From positions 16,744,800-16,808,799 of the forward strand of contig JASKMD010000008.1 in the NCBI GenBank assembly GCA_030144725.1: a stretch of 64,000 nucleotides of DNA, in the 5' to 3' direction. Origin of the DNA: Haematococcus lacustris. Lineage: Eukaryota; Chlorophyta; Chlorophyceae; Chlamydomonadales; Haematococcaceae. A model generated the notes under the pieces. It was not told the origin of the DNA, did no database searches, and saw nothing but the letters and a program-made list of their open reading frames with translations. This document shows, piece after piece, positions 33,611 to 45,663 of this stretch. The translations under genes and the position numbers were made by a program. Position 1 is the stretch's first letter, and the number at the start of each line of letters is the position of its first letter.

Positions 33611-35191
33611 AGGTATCAATTGTGAAGAGGATAAACGGCTTATGATCACCACTGTATTCATCATTACATCATGGTCTTCAGGCTTGGTTGATTGGTTGAT
33701 GTCAGGTCTTGTTGATTGACGAAGCATTGTGCTGCTCATCATGCACTACCATGGATGGAGTTTTAGGATGCAGAAGGAGACTGCTCGTTCTCGTTGTTCT
33801 TTGTCACTAATGTGAAGGCATGACGTCGTTCTTACATCTCACCACATATTGAAAACTCAACATGGTTGCTAGAGCTGCCCTACAACTTAAACAACCTGCT
33901 GCTGCTCATGCACTACAACACACATGCAATTTGCAGCCTACACTGCCACACCTAAAGCCTGCCGCTGCTCATGCACTGCAACACATGCACTACAACCTGC
34001 TGCTACCTGCACTGCAGCCTGCTGCTGCTGCTCATGCACTGCAACACACTTGCACTGCAACACATTCGTAGCCTGCTACTACCTGCTCGTGCACAGCAGC
34101 TGCTGATGCTCTGCAACACATGCACTCCGGCCTGCTGTTGCTGCTGTTCCTCATGCACAGCAGCCTGATGCTACCTGCAATCTGCACTGCAGCCTGCTGC
34201 TGCTCATGCACTGCAGCACACTGTTGCTGCTGCGCATGCACTGCAGCCAGCTGCTGCTGCTCATGCACTACAACACATGCACTGCAGCCTGCAGCCTGCT
34301 GCTACCTGCTGCTGCTGCTCATGCACTGTAGCACATGCATTGCAGCCTGCTGCTAAGTAAGGAGGGCGGAGGGCACGGTAGGGGGCAGCTGCTGCTGTTG
34401 CAGGGCAGGGGAGGGGGTGGAGTCCAGGCTGTTGCATTGGTGCATTTCTTATACATTGTCCAGGCTGTTTGGTGCTTTGGTGCTTATCTACTGCGGCACA
34501 TGCAACGCAAGGCTGAGAGGGGGTGGGGCAGGGCTGGGCAGGGAGGGGAGGGGCAACGCAAGGCTGGGAGGGGGTGGGGCAGGGCTGAGAGGGGGTGGGG
34601 CCGGGCTGAGAGGGGGTGGGGCAGGGCTGGGAGGGGGTGGGGCAAGGCTGGGAGGGGGTGGGGCAGGGTTAAGCATGGAGGGAAGGGGCAACGCTGGGCT
34701 GGGGTGGGCTTGCTCTGCTCCTTTTGGATTATGCATTCTCTCTTCAGCTCCTCAAGACGCTTCTTGCCAGTGTTGCTCTTGTCAACCATTGTCACCTGCA
34801 CATTCACCAGCAAGCTCATGTTGTTGCCCTTGCCGCTGCTGGCGCTCATGTTGTTGCTCTTGCCGCTGCTCCCCCTGTTGTTCCCGTTGCTCCTCCTGTT
34901 CCTGCTCGGGCTGTTGCCCGTCTGACTTCTGCTTTGTGGTACGCACATGCATTTCAGCCTGCTGCTGCTGCTGCTGCTCATGCACTGCAGCACAGGCACT
35001 GCAGCCTGCTGCTGCTGCTCATGCACTGCAACACATGTTAGGCAGCCTATTGCTGCTGCTCACGCACTGCCACACACCTGCAGCCTGCTGCTACTTGCAG
35101 CATGTACTGCCACACACCTATAGCCTGCTGCTGCCCATGCATTGCTGCTCGTGCACTACAGCCTGCTGTTGCTGCTGCTCGTGCACTACAG

Positions 35192-35228
<37 letters not shown>

Positions 35229-35321
35229 ATGCACTGCAGAACACCTGCAGCTTGCACTGCCACACACCTACAGCCTGCTGTTGCTGCTGCTGCCCATGCA
35301 CTGCTGCTCGTGCACTACAGC

Positions 35322-35352
<31 letters not shown>

Positions 35353-35386
35353 TCATGCACTACAGCCTGTCCATGTCCCTGCAGTG

Positions 35387-35680
35387 TCAGTGGTCAGGCT
35401 GTTGCCCGTCTGCCTTCTGCTTTGTGGTACGCTGCGTTGGGGATTTCGCGCGCGGTGGAGACTGGTCACGACGTCTCCGTGCCGTCCTGGGTGCTGGCGT
35501 GTCTATTCCTGGGCGAAGTGGTGCCCCGCTGACAGTGGTTCGGCCTCTGATAACGGAGCTAGCGATTTCAGACATTGTACCTGCAGCGTGCAAGCCATCT
35601 ATAACCGACTGCCGTAACCGCTGCTTGGCTGTGCGGCGTTCGCACTTACTGGCCCAGCTTGGCGTGCGCAGAGCTAACAT
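35387..35680 (-). CDS. Arginine-rich ORF in P1 right TIR (mirror copy)
   Basis: Identical 97-residue product to 30989-31282, as expected from the symmetry of P1. No independent evidence of expression. Confidence 0.35.
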   Translation of the reverse strand: MLALRTPSWASKCERRTAKQRLRQSVIDGLHAAGTMSEIASSVIRGRTTVSGAPLRPGIDTPAPRTARRRRDQSPPRAKSPTQRTTKQKADGQQPDH

Positions 35681-35897
35681 CTACGCAATGTGCCTAACGT
35701 TGACGTGCGCCCAAGCAGGCTGGCTAACCTGCCTGGTCGGCACCTGAACCGCCACTGTGAGCCCGCTTCCACTGTGCGATGGCTAGCTGGGCTACGCGGA
35801 ACAGACGGGGCCCACTTGGGACATGTTTCCCTTTTTCGTCTTCTTCAAGTTACCCAAAAACGTACCATGTGTAACCGGGAGACCTAACTGTTGAGGC

Positions 35898-38800
35898 CAG
35901 TCAAGTCTCCCGGTTACACATGGCACGTATTTGGGTAACTTGAAGAAGACGAAAAAGGGAAACATGTCCCAAGTGGGCCCCGTCTGTTCCGCGTAGCCCA
36001 GCTAGCCATCGCACAGTGGAAGCGGGCTCACAGCGGCGATTCCGGTGCTGGCCAGGCAGGTGAGCCAGTCTGCTTGGGCGCACGTCAACGTTAGGCACAT
36101 TGCGTGGCTGTTAGCTCTGCGCACCCCAAGCTGGGCCACTTAGTGCAATCGCCGCACAGCCAAGCAGCGGTTGCGGCAGGCGGTTACAAATGGCTTGCAC
36201 GCTGCAGGTGCAATGTCCGAAAGCGCTAGCTCCGTTTTTAGAGGCCGACCCACTGTCAGCGGGGCGCCAGTTTGCCCAGGAATAGACACGCCAGCACCCA
36301 GGACTGGACGGAGACGTCGTGACCAGTCTCCAACGCGCGCGAGAACCCCGACGCAGCGTACCACTAAGCAGAAGGCAGACGAGCAACAGCCTGACCACTG
36401 ACACTGCAGGGACATGGACAGGCTGTAGTGCATGAGCAACAGAAGCAGCAGCACGCTGTAGTGCACGAGCAGCAGTGCATGGGCAGCAGCAGCAACAGAA
36501 GCAGCAGGCTGTAGGTGTGTGGCAGTGCAGGCTGCAGGTGTTCTGCAGTGCATGAGCAGCAACAGCAGCAGGCTGTAGTGCACGAGCAGCAGCAATAGCA
36601 GGCTGTGGTGCACGAGCAGCAATGCATGGGTAGCAGCAGGCTATAGGTGTGTGGCAGTGCATGCTGCAAGTAGCAGCAGGCTGCAGGTGTGTGGCAGTGC
36701 ATGAGCAGCAGCAATAGGCTGCCTAGCATGTGTTGCAGTGCAGCCCCTCCCCTCCCTGCCCAGCCCTGCCCCACCCCCTCCCAGCCTGGCCCCAGCCCCT
36801 CCCAGCCCGGCCCCACCCCTCCCAGCCCGGCCCCACCCCCTCCCAGCCTTGCGTTGCCCCTCCCTCCCTTCCCAGCCCTTCCCCACCCCCTCCCAGCATT
36901 GCGTTGCCCCTCCCCTCCCTGCCTAGCCCTGCTCCACCCCCTCCCAGCCTTGCGTTGCCCATCCCCTCCCTGCCCAGCCCTGCCCCACCCCCTCCCAGCC
37001 TGGCCCCACCCCCTCCCAGCCTTGCGTTGCCCCACCCCCTCCCAGCCCTGCCCCACCCCCTCCTAGCCTTGCGTTGCCCCTCCCTGCCCAGCCCTGCACC
37101 ACCCCCTCCCAGCCCTGCCCCACCCCCTCCCAGCCTGGCTCCACCCCCTCCCAGCCCTGCCCCACCCCCTCCCAACCCTGCCCTGCCCCACCCCTCCCAG
37201 CCCGGCCCCACCCCCTCCAGCCTTGCGTTGTAGTGCATGAGCAGCAGCAGCAGGCTGCAGTGCATGAACAGCAACAGCAGCAGGTAGCAGCAGGCTGCAG
37301 TGCATGTGCTACAGTGCATGAGCAGCAGCAGCAGGCTGCAATGCAGGTTGCAGGTAGCAGCAGGCTGCAATGCATGTGCTACAGTGCGTGAGGAGCAGCA
37401 GCAGGCTGCATTACAGGCTGCAGGTAGCAGCAGGCTGTTGTGCATGAGGAATAGCAGCACCAGCAGGCCGGAGTGCATGCGCTGCAGAGCATCAGCAGCT
37501 GCAGTGCACGAGCAAGTAGCTGCAGGCTACTGATGTGTTGCAGTGCAAGTGTGTTGCAGTGCATGAGCAGCAGCAGCAGCACGTGTGAGGTGCATGTGTG
37601 AGCAGCAGCACGTGTAGTGCATGTGTGAGCAGCAGCAGGCTTTAGGTGTGGAAGTGTAGGCTGCAGATTGCATGTGTGTTGTAGTGCATGAGCAGCAGCA
37701 GGTTGCTGAAGTTGTAGGGCAGTTCTAGCAACCATGTTGAAGTTTCAATACGTGGTAGGCATCATGTAAGAGATGTAAGAACGACGTCATGCCCTCACAT
37801 TAGTGACAAAGAACAACGAGAACGAGCAGTCTCCTTCTATAACTCCATCCTCCTTCTATAACTCCATCCATGGTAGTGCATGAGCAGTAGCGCAATGCTT
37901 CGTCAATCAACAAGACCTGCCGTCAACTAATCAACCAAGCATGAAGACCATGATGTAATGATAAATACAGTGGTGATCATTAGCCTTGTATCCTCTTCAC
38001 AATTTATATCTACGCCCCTTGTATGGACAACACCACCACGCGGTGATGCGCTAATGCTGCAAACGTGGTAGCCACCTGCTACATACCCCCTTTGCATGTA
38101 TGCATCACGGCCATGCTCAGCAAGTGCAGGCCTGGCAGTGATCCACACCCAATGTGTCACAGCTAGCTAGACTATGGATGGTACCTATAGTGGAGGTTCA
38201 CCAGATCCAGCCACATGCTAGGGTGTGGTGCGCCACATGCCCCTTGTATGGACAACACCACCACGCGGTGATGCGCTAATGCTGCAAACGTGGTAGCCAC
38301 CTGCTAGATACCCCCTTTGCATGTAGGCATCACGGCCATGCTCAGCAAGTGCAGGCCTGGCAGTGATCCACACCCAATGTGTCACAGCTAGCTAGACTAT
38401 GGATGGTACCTATAGTGGAGGTTCACCAGATCCAGCCACATGCTAGGGTGTGGTGCGCCACATGCCCCTTGTATGGACAACACCACCACGCGGTGATGCG
38501 CTAATGCTGCAAACGTGGTAGCCACCTGCTACATACCCCCCTTGCGTGTATGCATCACAATCATGCTTAGCAAGTGCAGGCCTGGAAGTGATCCGCACCA
38601 AATCCAACCATATGGCACCACGCGGTATTACATTGACCCTGCAACTGGCACGGTCAAGTACGCTAGGTCTATTGTAGCAAATTGCACATCACCGGGGATA
38701 TCGTCTTACACAACCAATGTGGTTTCCACATGCGGCTACGCAAGCAATGGCATGGTTAAGTAACCTTAAATTGCATGCCTTTACATGTATGGAGCTACCA

Positions 38801-40586
38801 ACACCACCGCAGACCATGCCAGATCTATGCCTTGAAGTGAGCTTGCATGCAACCAGACACATACCGCACATGTTGCTGTCCTTGCACTGCTGGTCATGCA
38901 TTACAGCCTGTTGTTGCTGCTTCCCATTCACTGCTATTCATGCACTACAGCCTGCTGCTGTTGCTGCTCATGCACTGCAACACATGCACTGCAGCCTGCA
39001 GCTGCTGCTCATGCACTCATGCTGCTACCTGCAGCCTGCACTGCCACACACCTACAGGCAGGGAGGGCAACGCAAGGCTGGGAGGGGGTGGGGCCGGGCT
39101 GGGAGGGCTGGGAGGGGCTCCTCACGCACTGCAGCCTGCTGCTGCTGCTCCTCACGCACAGCACCCTGCTGCTACCTGCAGCCTGTAATGCAGCCTGCTG
39201 CTGCTGCTGCTCCTCACGCACTGCAGCCTGCTGCTGCTGCTCAAGCACTGCAGCACATGCACAACAGCCTGCATTGCAGCCTGCTGCTGCTCATGCACTG
39301 TAGCACATGCATTGCAACCTGCTGCTACCTGCAGCCTGCTGCTGTTGCTGTTCATGCACTGCAGCCTGCTGCTGCTGCTCATGCACTACAACGCAAGGCT
39401 GGAGGGGGTGGGGCCGGGCTGGGAGGGGTGGGGCCGGGCAGGGCTGGGAGGGGGTGGGGCAGGGCTGGGAGGGGGTGGAGCCAGGCTGGGAGGGGGTGGG
39501 GCAGGGCTGGGCAGGGAGGGGATGGGCAACGCAAGGCTGGGAGAGGGTGGAGCAGGGCTAGGCAGGGAGGGGAGGGGCAACGCAATGCTGGGAGGGGGTG
39601 GGGAAGGGCTGGGAAGGGAGGGAGGGGCAACGCAAGGCTGGGAGGGGGTGGGGCCGGGCTGGGAGGGGTGGGGCCGGGCTGGGAGGGGCTGGGGCCAGGC
39701 TGGGAGGGGGTGGGGCAGGGCTGGGCAGGGAGGGGAGGGGCTGCACTGCAACACATGCTAGGCAGCCTATTGCTGCTGCTCATGCACTGCCACACACCTG
39801 CAGCCTGCTGCTACTTGCAGCATGCACTGCCACACACCTATAGCCTGCTGCTACCCATGCATTGCTGCTCGTGCACCACAGCCTGCTATTGCTGCTGCTC
39901 GTGCACTACAGCCTGCTGCTGTTGCTGCTCATGCACTGCAGAACACCTGCAGCCTGCACTGCCACACACCTACAGCCTGCTGCTTCTGTTGCTGCTGCTG
40001 CCCATGCACTGCTGCTCGTGCACTACAGCGTGCTGCTGCTTCTGTTGCTCATGCACTACAGCCTGTCCATGTCCCTGCAGTGTCAGTGGTCAGGCTGTTG
40101 CTCGTCTGCCTTCTGCTTAGTGGTACGCTGCGTCGGGGTTCTCGCGCGCGTTGGAGACTGGTCACCACGTCTCCGTCCAGTCCTGGGTGCTGGCGTGTCT
40201 ATTCCTGGGCAAACTGGCGCCCCGCTGACAGTGGGTCGGCCTCTAAAAACGGAGCTAGCGCTTTCGGACATTGCACCTGCAGCGTGCAAGCCATTTGTAA
40301 CCGCCTGCCGCAACCGCTGCTTGGCTGTGCGGCGATTGCACTAAGTGGCCCAGCTTGGCGTGCGCAGAGCTAACAGCTACGCAATGTGCCTAACGTTGAC
40401 GTGCGCCCAAGCAGACTGGCTCACCTGCCTGGCCAGCACCGGAATCGCCGCTGTGAGCCCGCTTCCACTGTGCGATGGCTAGCTGGGCTACGCGGAACAG
40501 ACGGGGCCCACTTGGGACATGTTTCCCTTTTTCGTCTTCTTCAAGTTACCCAAATACGTGCCATGTGTAACCGGGAGACTTGACTG
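35898..40586. mobile_element. Foldback transposon P2, 4.7 kb, adjacent to P1
   Basis: Ends are CAGTCAAGTCTCCCGG (35898) and its reverse complement ending 40586. The flanking heptamer TTGAGGC is at 35891-35897 and 40587-40593. Arms are about 0.85 kb of unique-type sequence, then satellite. P2 is related to P1 with the inner blocks in reversed order: satellite 36740-37230, minisatellite to 37690, the 260-bp block 37727-37990, 225-bp units 37995-38600, satellite 39060-39745. Only one or two bases separate P1 and P2, their shared TTGAGGC copy excepted. No transposase. Confidence 0.82.
37995..38600. repeat. 225-bp tandem repeat, inverted relative to P1
   Basis: Three units with landmarks TTGTATGGACAACACCACCA at about 38016, 38246 and 38471, ending in GCAAGTGCAGGCCTGG. 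These are the reverse complement of the 33025-33610 family. Confidence 0.92.
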
Positions 40587-40740
40587 TTGAGGCGCATTGG
40601 TGCGGATGCCGCACATCCCACACTAAGCCGACGAAGTGGGTGCGGCAGAACGCCTCAGGAAGGGGTCGGGGCAATTTCTCCCTCCCACACGGTAGCAATT
40701 TCTCAACCCCGCGGAGAAATTCAACGGTGTGATCTATCTG
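40587..40740 (+). pseudogene. ORF H, right part, beyond the foldback pair
   Basis: TTGAGGCGCATTGGTGCGG onward reads EAHWCG, TKPTKWVRQNASGRG and SLPHGSNFSTPRR, continuing the frame left at 30778. The 154 bp equal 25813-25966 in reverse complement. Confidence 0.75.
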
Positions 40741-41404
40741 AGTTATACTGATGGTTTGCGGCCGAGTGTGAGGGGAGTGAGGGAGTTTGCGCTTGACGCT
40801 GTGACGCCCGTTCTTGTCACTCGCAAACTGTGAGAGCAACATTGAAGCAAGGCTGTGATTGAAACAACATTGAAGCAAGGATGCGCACTGTAAGCCTCAT
40901 CACATCGCAAGCCGCATCCCAGACGCTTCGGCTTGGTCGCGATGTTTTCGATGGGATGCCCTGCCAATGGTAGCGATGGTTCAAGCACACTGGCACAGTG
41001 AAAGTCCGTTACATACACTGAAAGTCCGGCATAGGCCACTGCGCTCTACTCGGAGGTACTCATTAGTACAGACCTCCGGGGACACGGTTTGACAAGTCGA
41101 CAGGGCCCAGTAAGGAGCAAAAATATATGCCCAGCCGTCAGACAACATATTGCTCTTGATGTTGCAAGGAGGGGAAACTGTTGCAACTGCTTTGCTATTT
41201 GCAAGAGGGGTGATGGTGTCAAGGCTACTGGTGCTGGTGGGTGGTGGTAGGACAGCTGCTCCTGCTGGTGATGATGGTGGTGTCATGGCTACAGCTGCTG
41301 GTGGTGGCCCACCCCATGCACACAAGGCAAGGCATGATAGCTAGTTCTAGACAAGTGACTCACCTTGTCCACCCCATGCCCTGGTCCTTGAGCTGTAGTG
41401 ACCT
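40741..41404. other. No gene seen; host flank of the LINE
   Basis: Contains a short ACATTGAAGCAAGG direct repeat (about 40840 and 40867) and a GGTGGTGG-rich stretch near 41240. No coding region supported. Confidence 0.5.
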
Positions 41405-41607
41405 CCTATCAATCAAGCAGCCCCAGCAGCCCCAGCAGCCCCAGCAGCCCCAGCAGCACACCGCCGCCGCACACCGCCGCACACCGCCGCAAGCCGCAAG
41501 CCGTGCAAGCCGTGCAAGCCGCAAGCCGCAAGCCGCAAGCCGTAAGCCGCAAGCCGCATTGGCGGCGCCTCCAACACTTACCTGTGCTATCCAGCCCCGC
41601 GCCCGAC

Positions 41608-41816
41608 ATGGCCAAACCTACCCCCCTCAGCAACTCCTTCGCTGCCCTCGCCTCTTTCCCACTGACCAGGCCTCGGTCTCACCACCCCACAGAGCAGTCA
41701 GCGGCAACAGCAGCCCGGGGTGCCGACCACTTCACTCTGGAGGAGGCAGCTCGCATTGCTCTATCTGAGCAGCTCACAGAGCGTTTTCTCAACGAGCAGC
41801 GGGAGCAGCACCAGCG

Positions 41817-41849
<33 letters not shown>

Positions 41850-41861
41850 GCACCAACAGCA

Positions 41862-41903
<42 letters not shown>

Positions 41904-42807
41904 AACTGGGGCAGGGGCCTCACCAATAATTGAGGCCCGGCTCCAGGAGGTACTAGCGCAAACACTGACACAGACGCTGCAGCAGATAGTCATGCCGCAA
42001 CTGACCTCCATCAACCAAACCATCGAGACAGTTAAGAGCGAGTTGCAGAATGTCCAATACGACGTAGCCAAACTGAGTGTGGGGCACATTGAGCTAGAGG
42101 GAGAATCGAGGGAGGTGCGTGCAGAGATGGCCTCAGTGGAGCAGCGCTGCAGCGTGCAGCTGGCAGCAATGGCCTTCAACATCCAGCTAGCAACAGAGCA
42201 GCGCAGCAATGCGGGGGTGGTGGTCTTCTTTGCCCCCCGCCCTGATGAGGCAGCCATCAAGGCTCTGTGCACCAGCGTCGGCGTCACTGATGCCCGGGTG
42301 ATGCACTCTAGCCCGACTATCGCTAAGGTCAGTGTCGGCTCCCATGCCTCAGCCCTCAGCGTTCTGGCTGCTGCCCAGCAGGCCGCACTCCCAGCAGACC
42401 TGGGCAAGGGTCCGCTGCAGCGTGTCGTGTGGCCAGCTCGCCGGCAGCTGCAGGCCGTTGTGGATAAGAGCAGTGTGCGGTCCCCTGTACACGGCATGCG
42501 CTTTGAGTGCAACAAGTCACGTACAGCCATCATCACCACCTGGAAGGGGAAGCAGATTACCTACCCCATGTTTGTCCACCTCAGCAACCTCAGCAAGCCA
42601 GACCTGAAAAGCATGGATGAGTGCAACATTGAGGCAGCCTGTGAGTATGCGGCTGCGGACCAGCCTGCAGCCTTCCTCCTACCAAGGTCCCCGGCCACCC
42701 GTCAACAGCAGCAGCAGCATCAACAGCAGCAGCAGGGTGCGGCAGCGGCTGCTGCAGCAATGGAAGAGGACAACCAGCCTGCAGATCCTAACCGGGTCAG
42801 ATCCTAA
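41608..42807 (+). CDS. LINE ORF1, Gln-rich coiled-coil protein
   Basis: Starts at the first in-element ATG: MAKPTPLSNSFAALASFPLT. Next come EEAARIALSEQLTERFLNEQ, a CAG-encoded polyglutamine tract (about 41815-41900), and a helical region (IIEARLQEVLAQTLTQTLQQ, TSINQTIETVKSELQNVQ) likely to trimerise as in other LINE ORF1 proteins. A possible RRM-like part follows (NAGVVVFFAPRPDEAAIKAL). The TAA at 42805 is followed in the same frame by repeated NxVQRSAAAA and Pro-rich sequence to a TAG at 43282. Confidence 0.7.
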
Positions 42808-42948
42808 CCACCCCCCCCTAACCGGGTGCAGCGCAGTGCAGCAGCAGCAGCAGCAGGGGGCCCTAACCGGGCACCAGCCGGCAAGGCTCCGGGGAAGACA
42901 GCTGCGCCGGGCAGCCGCCCCGCCTCGCCTAACCAGGTGCAGCGCAGT

Positions 42949-42984
<36 letters not shown>

Positions 42985-43284
42985 GGCCCCAGCCAGACAA
43001 CAGCCAAGACTGTGGCACCTGGTCGCCCCACCCTGCCCAACCAGACACAGCGCAATGCAGCAGCAACAGCAGCAGTCCTCGACCATCTGCCCCCCCCCCC
43101 GCCCTTCCCCCTGGGGGGTGGCGGCCACTCGGCCCCAGGCTCCCCAACCAAGAGCCGCCCGCTCTCTCCCCCTTTGGGGAATCACCGCACAAGGCATCAA
43201 GCGGGGTTAGGTGCGTCTGGGGAGACTCCTACGGGTAAGCTCAGGGCGGTGGGGGCTCAGAGCGTGGGAGAGGGTCGGGGCTAG

Positions 43285-45526
43285 GGACTCGCCCCCCGGG
43301 AGCTCAGGTTAGCTCATGTGAATGGCCTCAAGCATGACACCACCTCAGTCAAGTTCACAGCTATTAGGAGGCTGGTGGCCGAGCATGATGTCATCGCTCT
43401 GTGCGAGACACGCAGCAATAGGATAGCGGAGTTCATGCAGCATGCGCCCACCCATAGTGCCTTTCACACTACTGTTTCACGTCAGGGGGTGCCGGGTCAG
43501 GGGGTGGCTCTTCTGCTGCGCAAGGAGCTAGCCAGGCACGCCAGGCTATGGCGCACCAGTAGTGCCATGCAGCTGCTTTGGGTCAGGCTGGCAGGGTGTG
43601 TGTGTGGGCTTGAGGGCGATGTGTTGCTGGGTGTGTGCTACATACCCCCCGCTCACAATGTCACCGAGCACTTCAACCACTTGCTGCTAGAGCTCCAAGA
43701 GGCTACATCACACACACCACATGTCCTCCTGATGGGTGACCTGAACTCTCATTTAGGCAAGCTGAGCGAGATAGGTGACCTCCATGGCTGGGCCATGCTG
43801 CATCCGGAGAGGATTGGCCCAGCCAAGTCTAACTTAGCGGGCAGGGAGCTAGTTGACGTGCTATCAGCTACAGGCCTTGTTGCCACCACCGGCAGGGGAC
43901 ATGGGGACATGGGACAGCGCACCTGCAGAGCTAGCACTCGCACGGAGCACATCATCATGAGTGAGTCAGTTTACTCTTTGAGCCACACATCTTCCTTCCC
44001 TGACGCTTGCCATGAGTTTGACCACTCCATGGTTCCCATTGACAAGTGGCATCAGCATCTGCAGGCCTATTTCACAACCACCACTACGACACACGAAGCA
44101 CCCGATGTGATCCCTGAGCCAGCCAGGACCAGGCAAGCTGTGCCTGCCCATTTGCAAGCCGTCCCTCTTGGGAAAGGCAGACTTCACTCTGTCCCTGCCC
44201 CTGTCACAACACATCCGCCTGCCTATGAGCTGCCCCATCTTGACAACACCACATCCATTGTTCAAGCACAACTACGTGAGCTCAACAATGACACAGCACC
44301 TGGCCTGGATGGGCTCCCAGCCCCCTTTATCAAGCACGCTCGCATAGTTGAGGAGGGTGTTACCACTTACTTGTTGCTCCCTCTGCTTGCCACATGGTTT
44401 CACAACATGATGCGCACTGGCCAGCGGCTTGGAAGGTAGCTAGAATCAGCCCCCTCTTCAAGGACACAGACCCCACAGACCCCAACAAGTACAGAATGCT
44501 TGCTGTGAGTAGTGTGTTGTACCGCCTGTATGCTAACGTCTTGCGGCACGTGCTGACTGCCTGGTGCATGACACACAAAGTGCTGCCAGCTGAGCAGTTT
44601 GGGTTCATCCCGGGACGCAGCACCATGCAACCCATGTTCATTCTGCGCCATCTTGTCCATGCTCAAAAGGCTAGCGCAGATGCCAAGCACCGCAAGCTTT
44701 TCACTGCCTTCATTGACTTCAAACAGGCCTATGACCACATACCTCGACAACAATTGTGGGAACACTTGCGGGTTGGGGTCAAGCTGCCACAGCCCTTGCT
44801 TGCCTGCCTGGAGGGTCTGTATAGGGATGATAGCTATGTGCTGATAGATGGCCCCCACCGCACCCCCCCAGTGACTTGCTGATGAGGGTCATCAAGGCAG
44901 ATGTGGAGTTAGGCAGGAGCTGTCAGGCTAGTTGGAGTGCTCAGTTCCAGCTTGCCGCCAGAGAGCTGATGGGGGGTGAGTTCACCTTGAGCCCGGACAT
45001 GGTCCTAGGCACCAAGGCTATGGAAGTCAAGTGGCTCGAGAGGTGGGGGAGGCGTTGGGTTGGGTTTGAGGGAGACCCTAGACTGCCTGAGACGGTGCAT
45101 CGGGAGAGATGCTCGTATGCTGCATGGTTTAAGCATGGGGACGGCATTGGCATCAATCACATGGCACCACACCTGCTGAACAGACAGCTCTCTACAGAAG
45201 TTCGCACGAGCCTGACTAGGTTCAGGTTAGGCAACAGCGGTCTGGGGGTGGAGAAGGCTCGGTTTGAGGGGGTAACTTTCATTGATCGCACATGCACCAG
45301 ATGCACAGAGGGGGTAGTGGATGACGCCATGCATTTCATCTTTGAGTGCACTGCCACGAGTTCCATCAGGGAGCAGCCGGAGTTTGCCTTGACTTTACAG
45401 AACAACAATGAGAACTTGCATGACTTCATGTTGAGCCCATGTGCACCTTTGTTTGTGCACCTTGCTATGAAGTGCGTTTCAGAAAGTCCCGAACCCCTTG
45501 AGGGGGAGGGCGGCCTAGCAGCCTAA
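43285..45526 (+). pseudogene. LINE ORF2: AP endonuclease + reverse transcriptase, RT core deleted
   Basis: Endonuclease motifs are LRLAHVNGLKHDTT, VIALCETR, VLLMGDLNSHLG and EFDHSMVPI, all consistent with an EEP/APE fold. The RT begins NDTAPGLDGLPAPFIKHA. A one-base shift near 44420 moves the reading frame to WKVARISPLFKDTDP, NKYRMLAVSSVLYRLYANVL, GFIPGRSTMQ and AFIDFKQAYDHIPRQ (RT block with its aspartate). At 44880 the frame stops and a third frame resumes with MLMRVIKADVELG, losing the (F/Y)ADD block and thumb. The C-terminal zinc-knuckle-like RTCTRCTEGVVDDAMHFIFE remains. The copy cannot reverse-transcribe. Confidence 0.88.
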
Positions 45527-45663
45527 CGGCTGACGGCTTAAGCGGTGTAAGCCACATCACCTATCAATCAAGTGTGTTGCTATGACACCCTTGCACTTAG
45601 TGTTATATCCTTGTATGATGTGAACCAGGGCCAGCTGTTTTGATGTGCTCAACCGCAATGGTG

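Larger units (their letters stand above)
30779..35890. mobile_element. Foldback transposon P1, 5.1 kb, ~1.3-kb TIRs, 8-bp TSD
   Basis: Long inverted repeats start CAGTTAGGTCTCCCGGTTAC at 30779 and mirror at 35890 (symmetry centre 33334.5). They extend inward about 1.3 kb per side, through an ORF, CAG/CTG minisatellite and into the C-rich satellite. The perfect octamer TTGAGGCC lies outside each end (30771-30778 and 35891-35898). The middle (32540-34500) is not symmetric: minisatellite, a unique segment, three 225-bp units, a 260-bp unique block and CTGCTG-rich repeats. No transposase is visible, so it is presumably non-autonomous. TIRs beginning CAG with an 8-bp duplication would suit a hAT-like machinery; this is inference. 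Confidence 0.85.
41418..45559 (+). mobile_element. APE-type LINE, 4.14 kb, 13-bp TSD
   Basis: CCTATCAATCAAG occurs immediately before (41405-41417) and after (45560-45572) the element, a 13-bp target duplication that fixes both ends. The 5' region is CAGCCC and CGCAAGC minisatellite. The coding part is one frame with two in-frame stops, then a frameshift and a deletion. The 3' end is GTGTAAGCCACATCA with no poly(A). Related 3' fragments lie at 27766-27892 and about 61352-61402. Typical retrotransposition would use the encoded AP-like endonuclease and reverse transcriptase, both damaged here. Confidence 0.9.

Noticed and set aside
31052..40373. Cysteine/leucine-rich frames ([16 protein letters not shown] types) across CTG-rich minisatellite
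   Set aside because: Low-complexity translation of GCTGCTGCTCATGCACTGCA-like repeats, mirrored exactly by the palindromes.
42805..43284. Alternative genetic code reading TAA/TAG as sense
   Set aside because: Host genes here (copine TAA, RAMA-CW TAG, VPS24 TGA) all terminate normally at those codons; the LINE stops are more simply separators or mutations.
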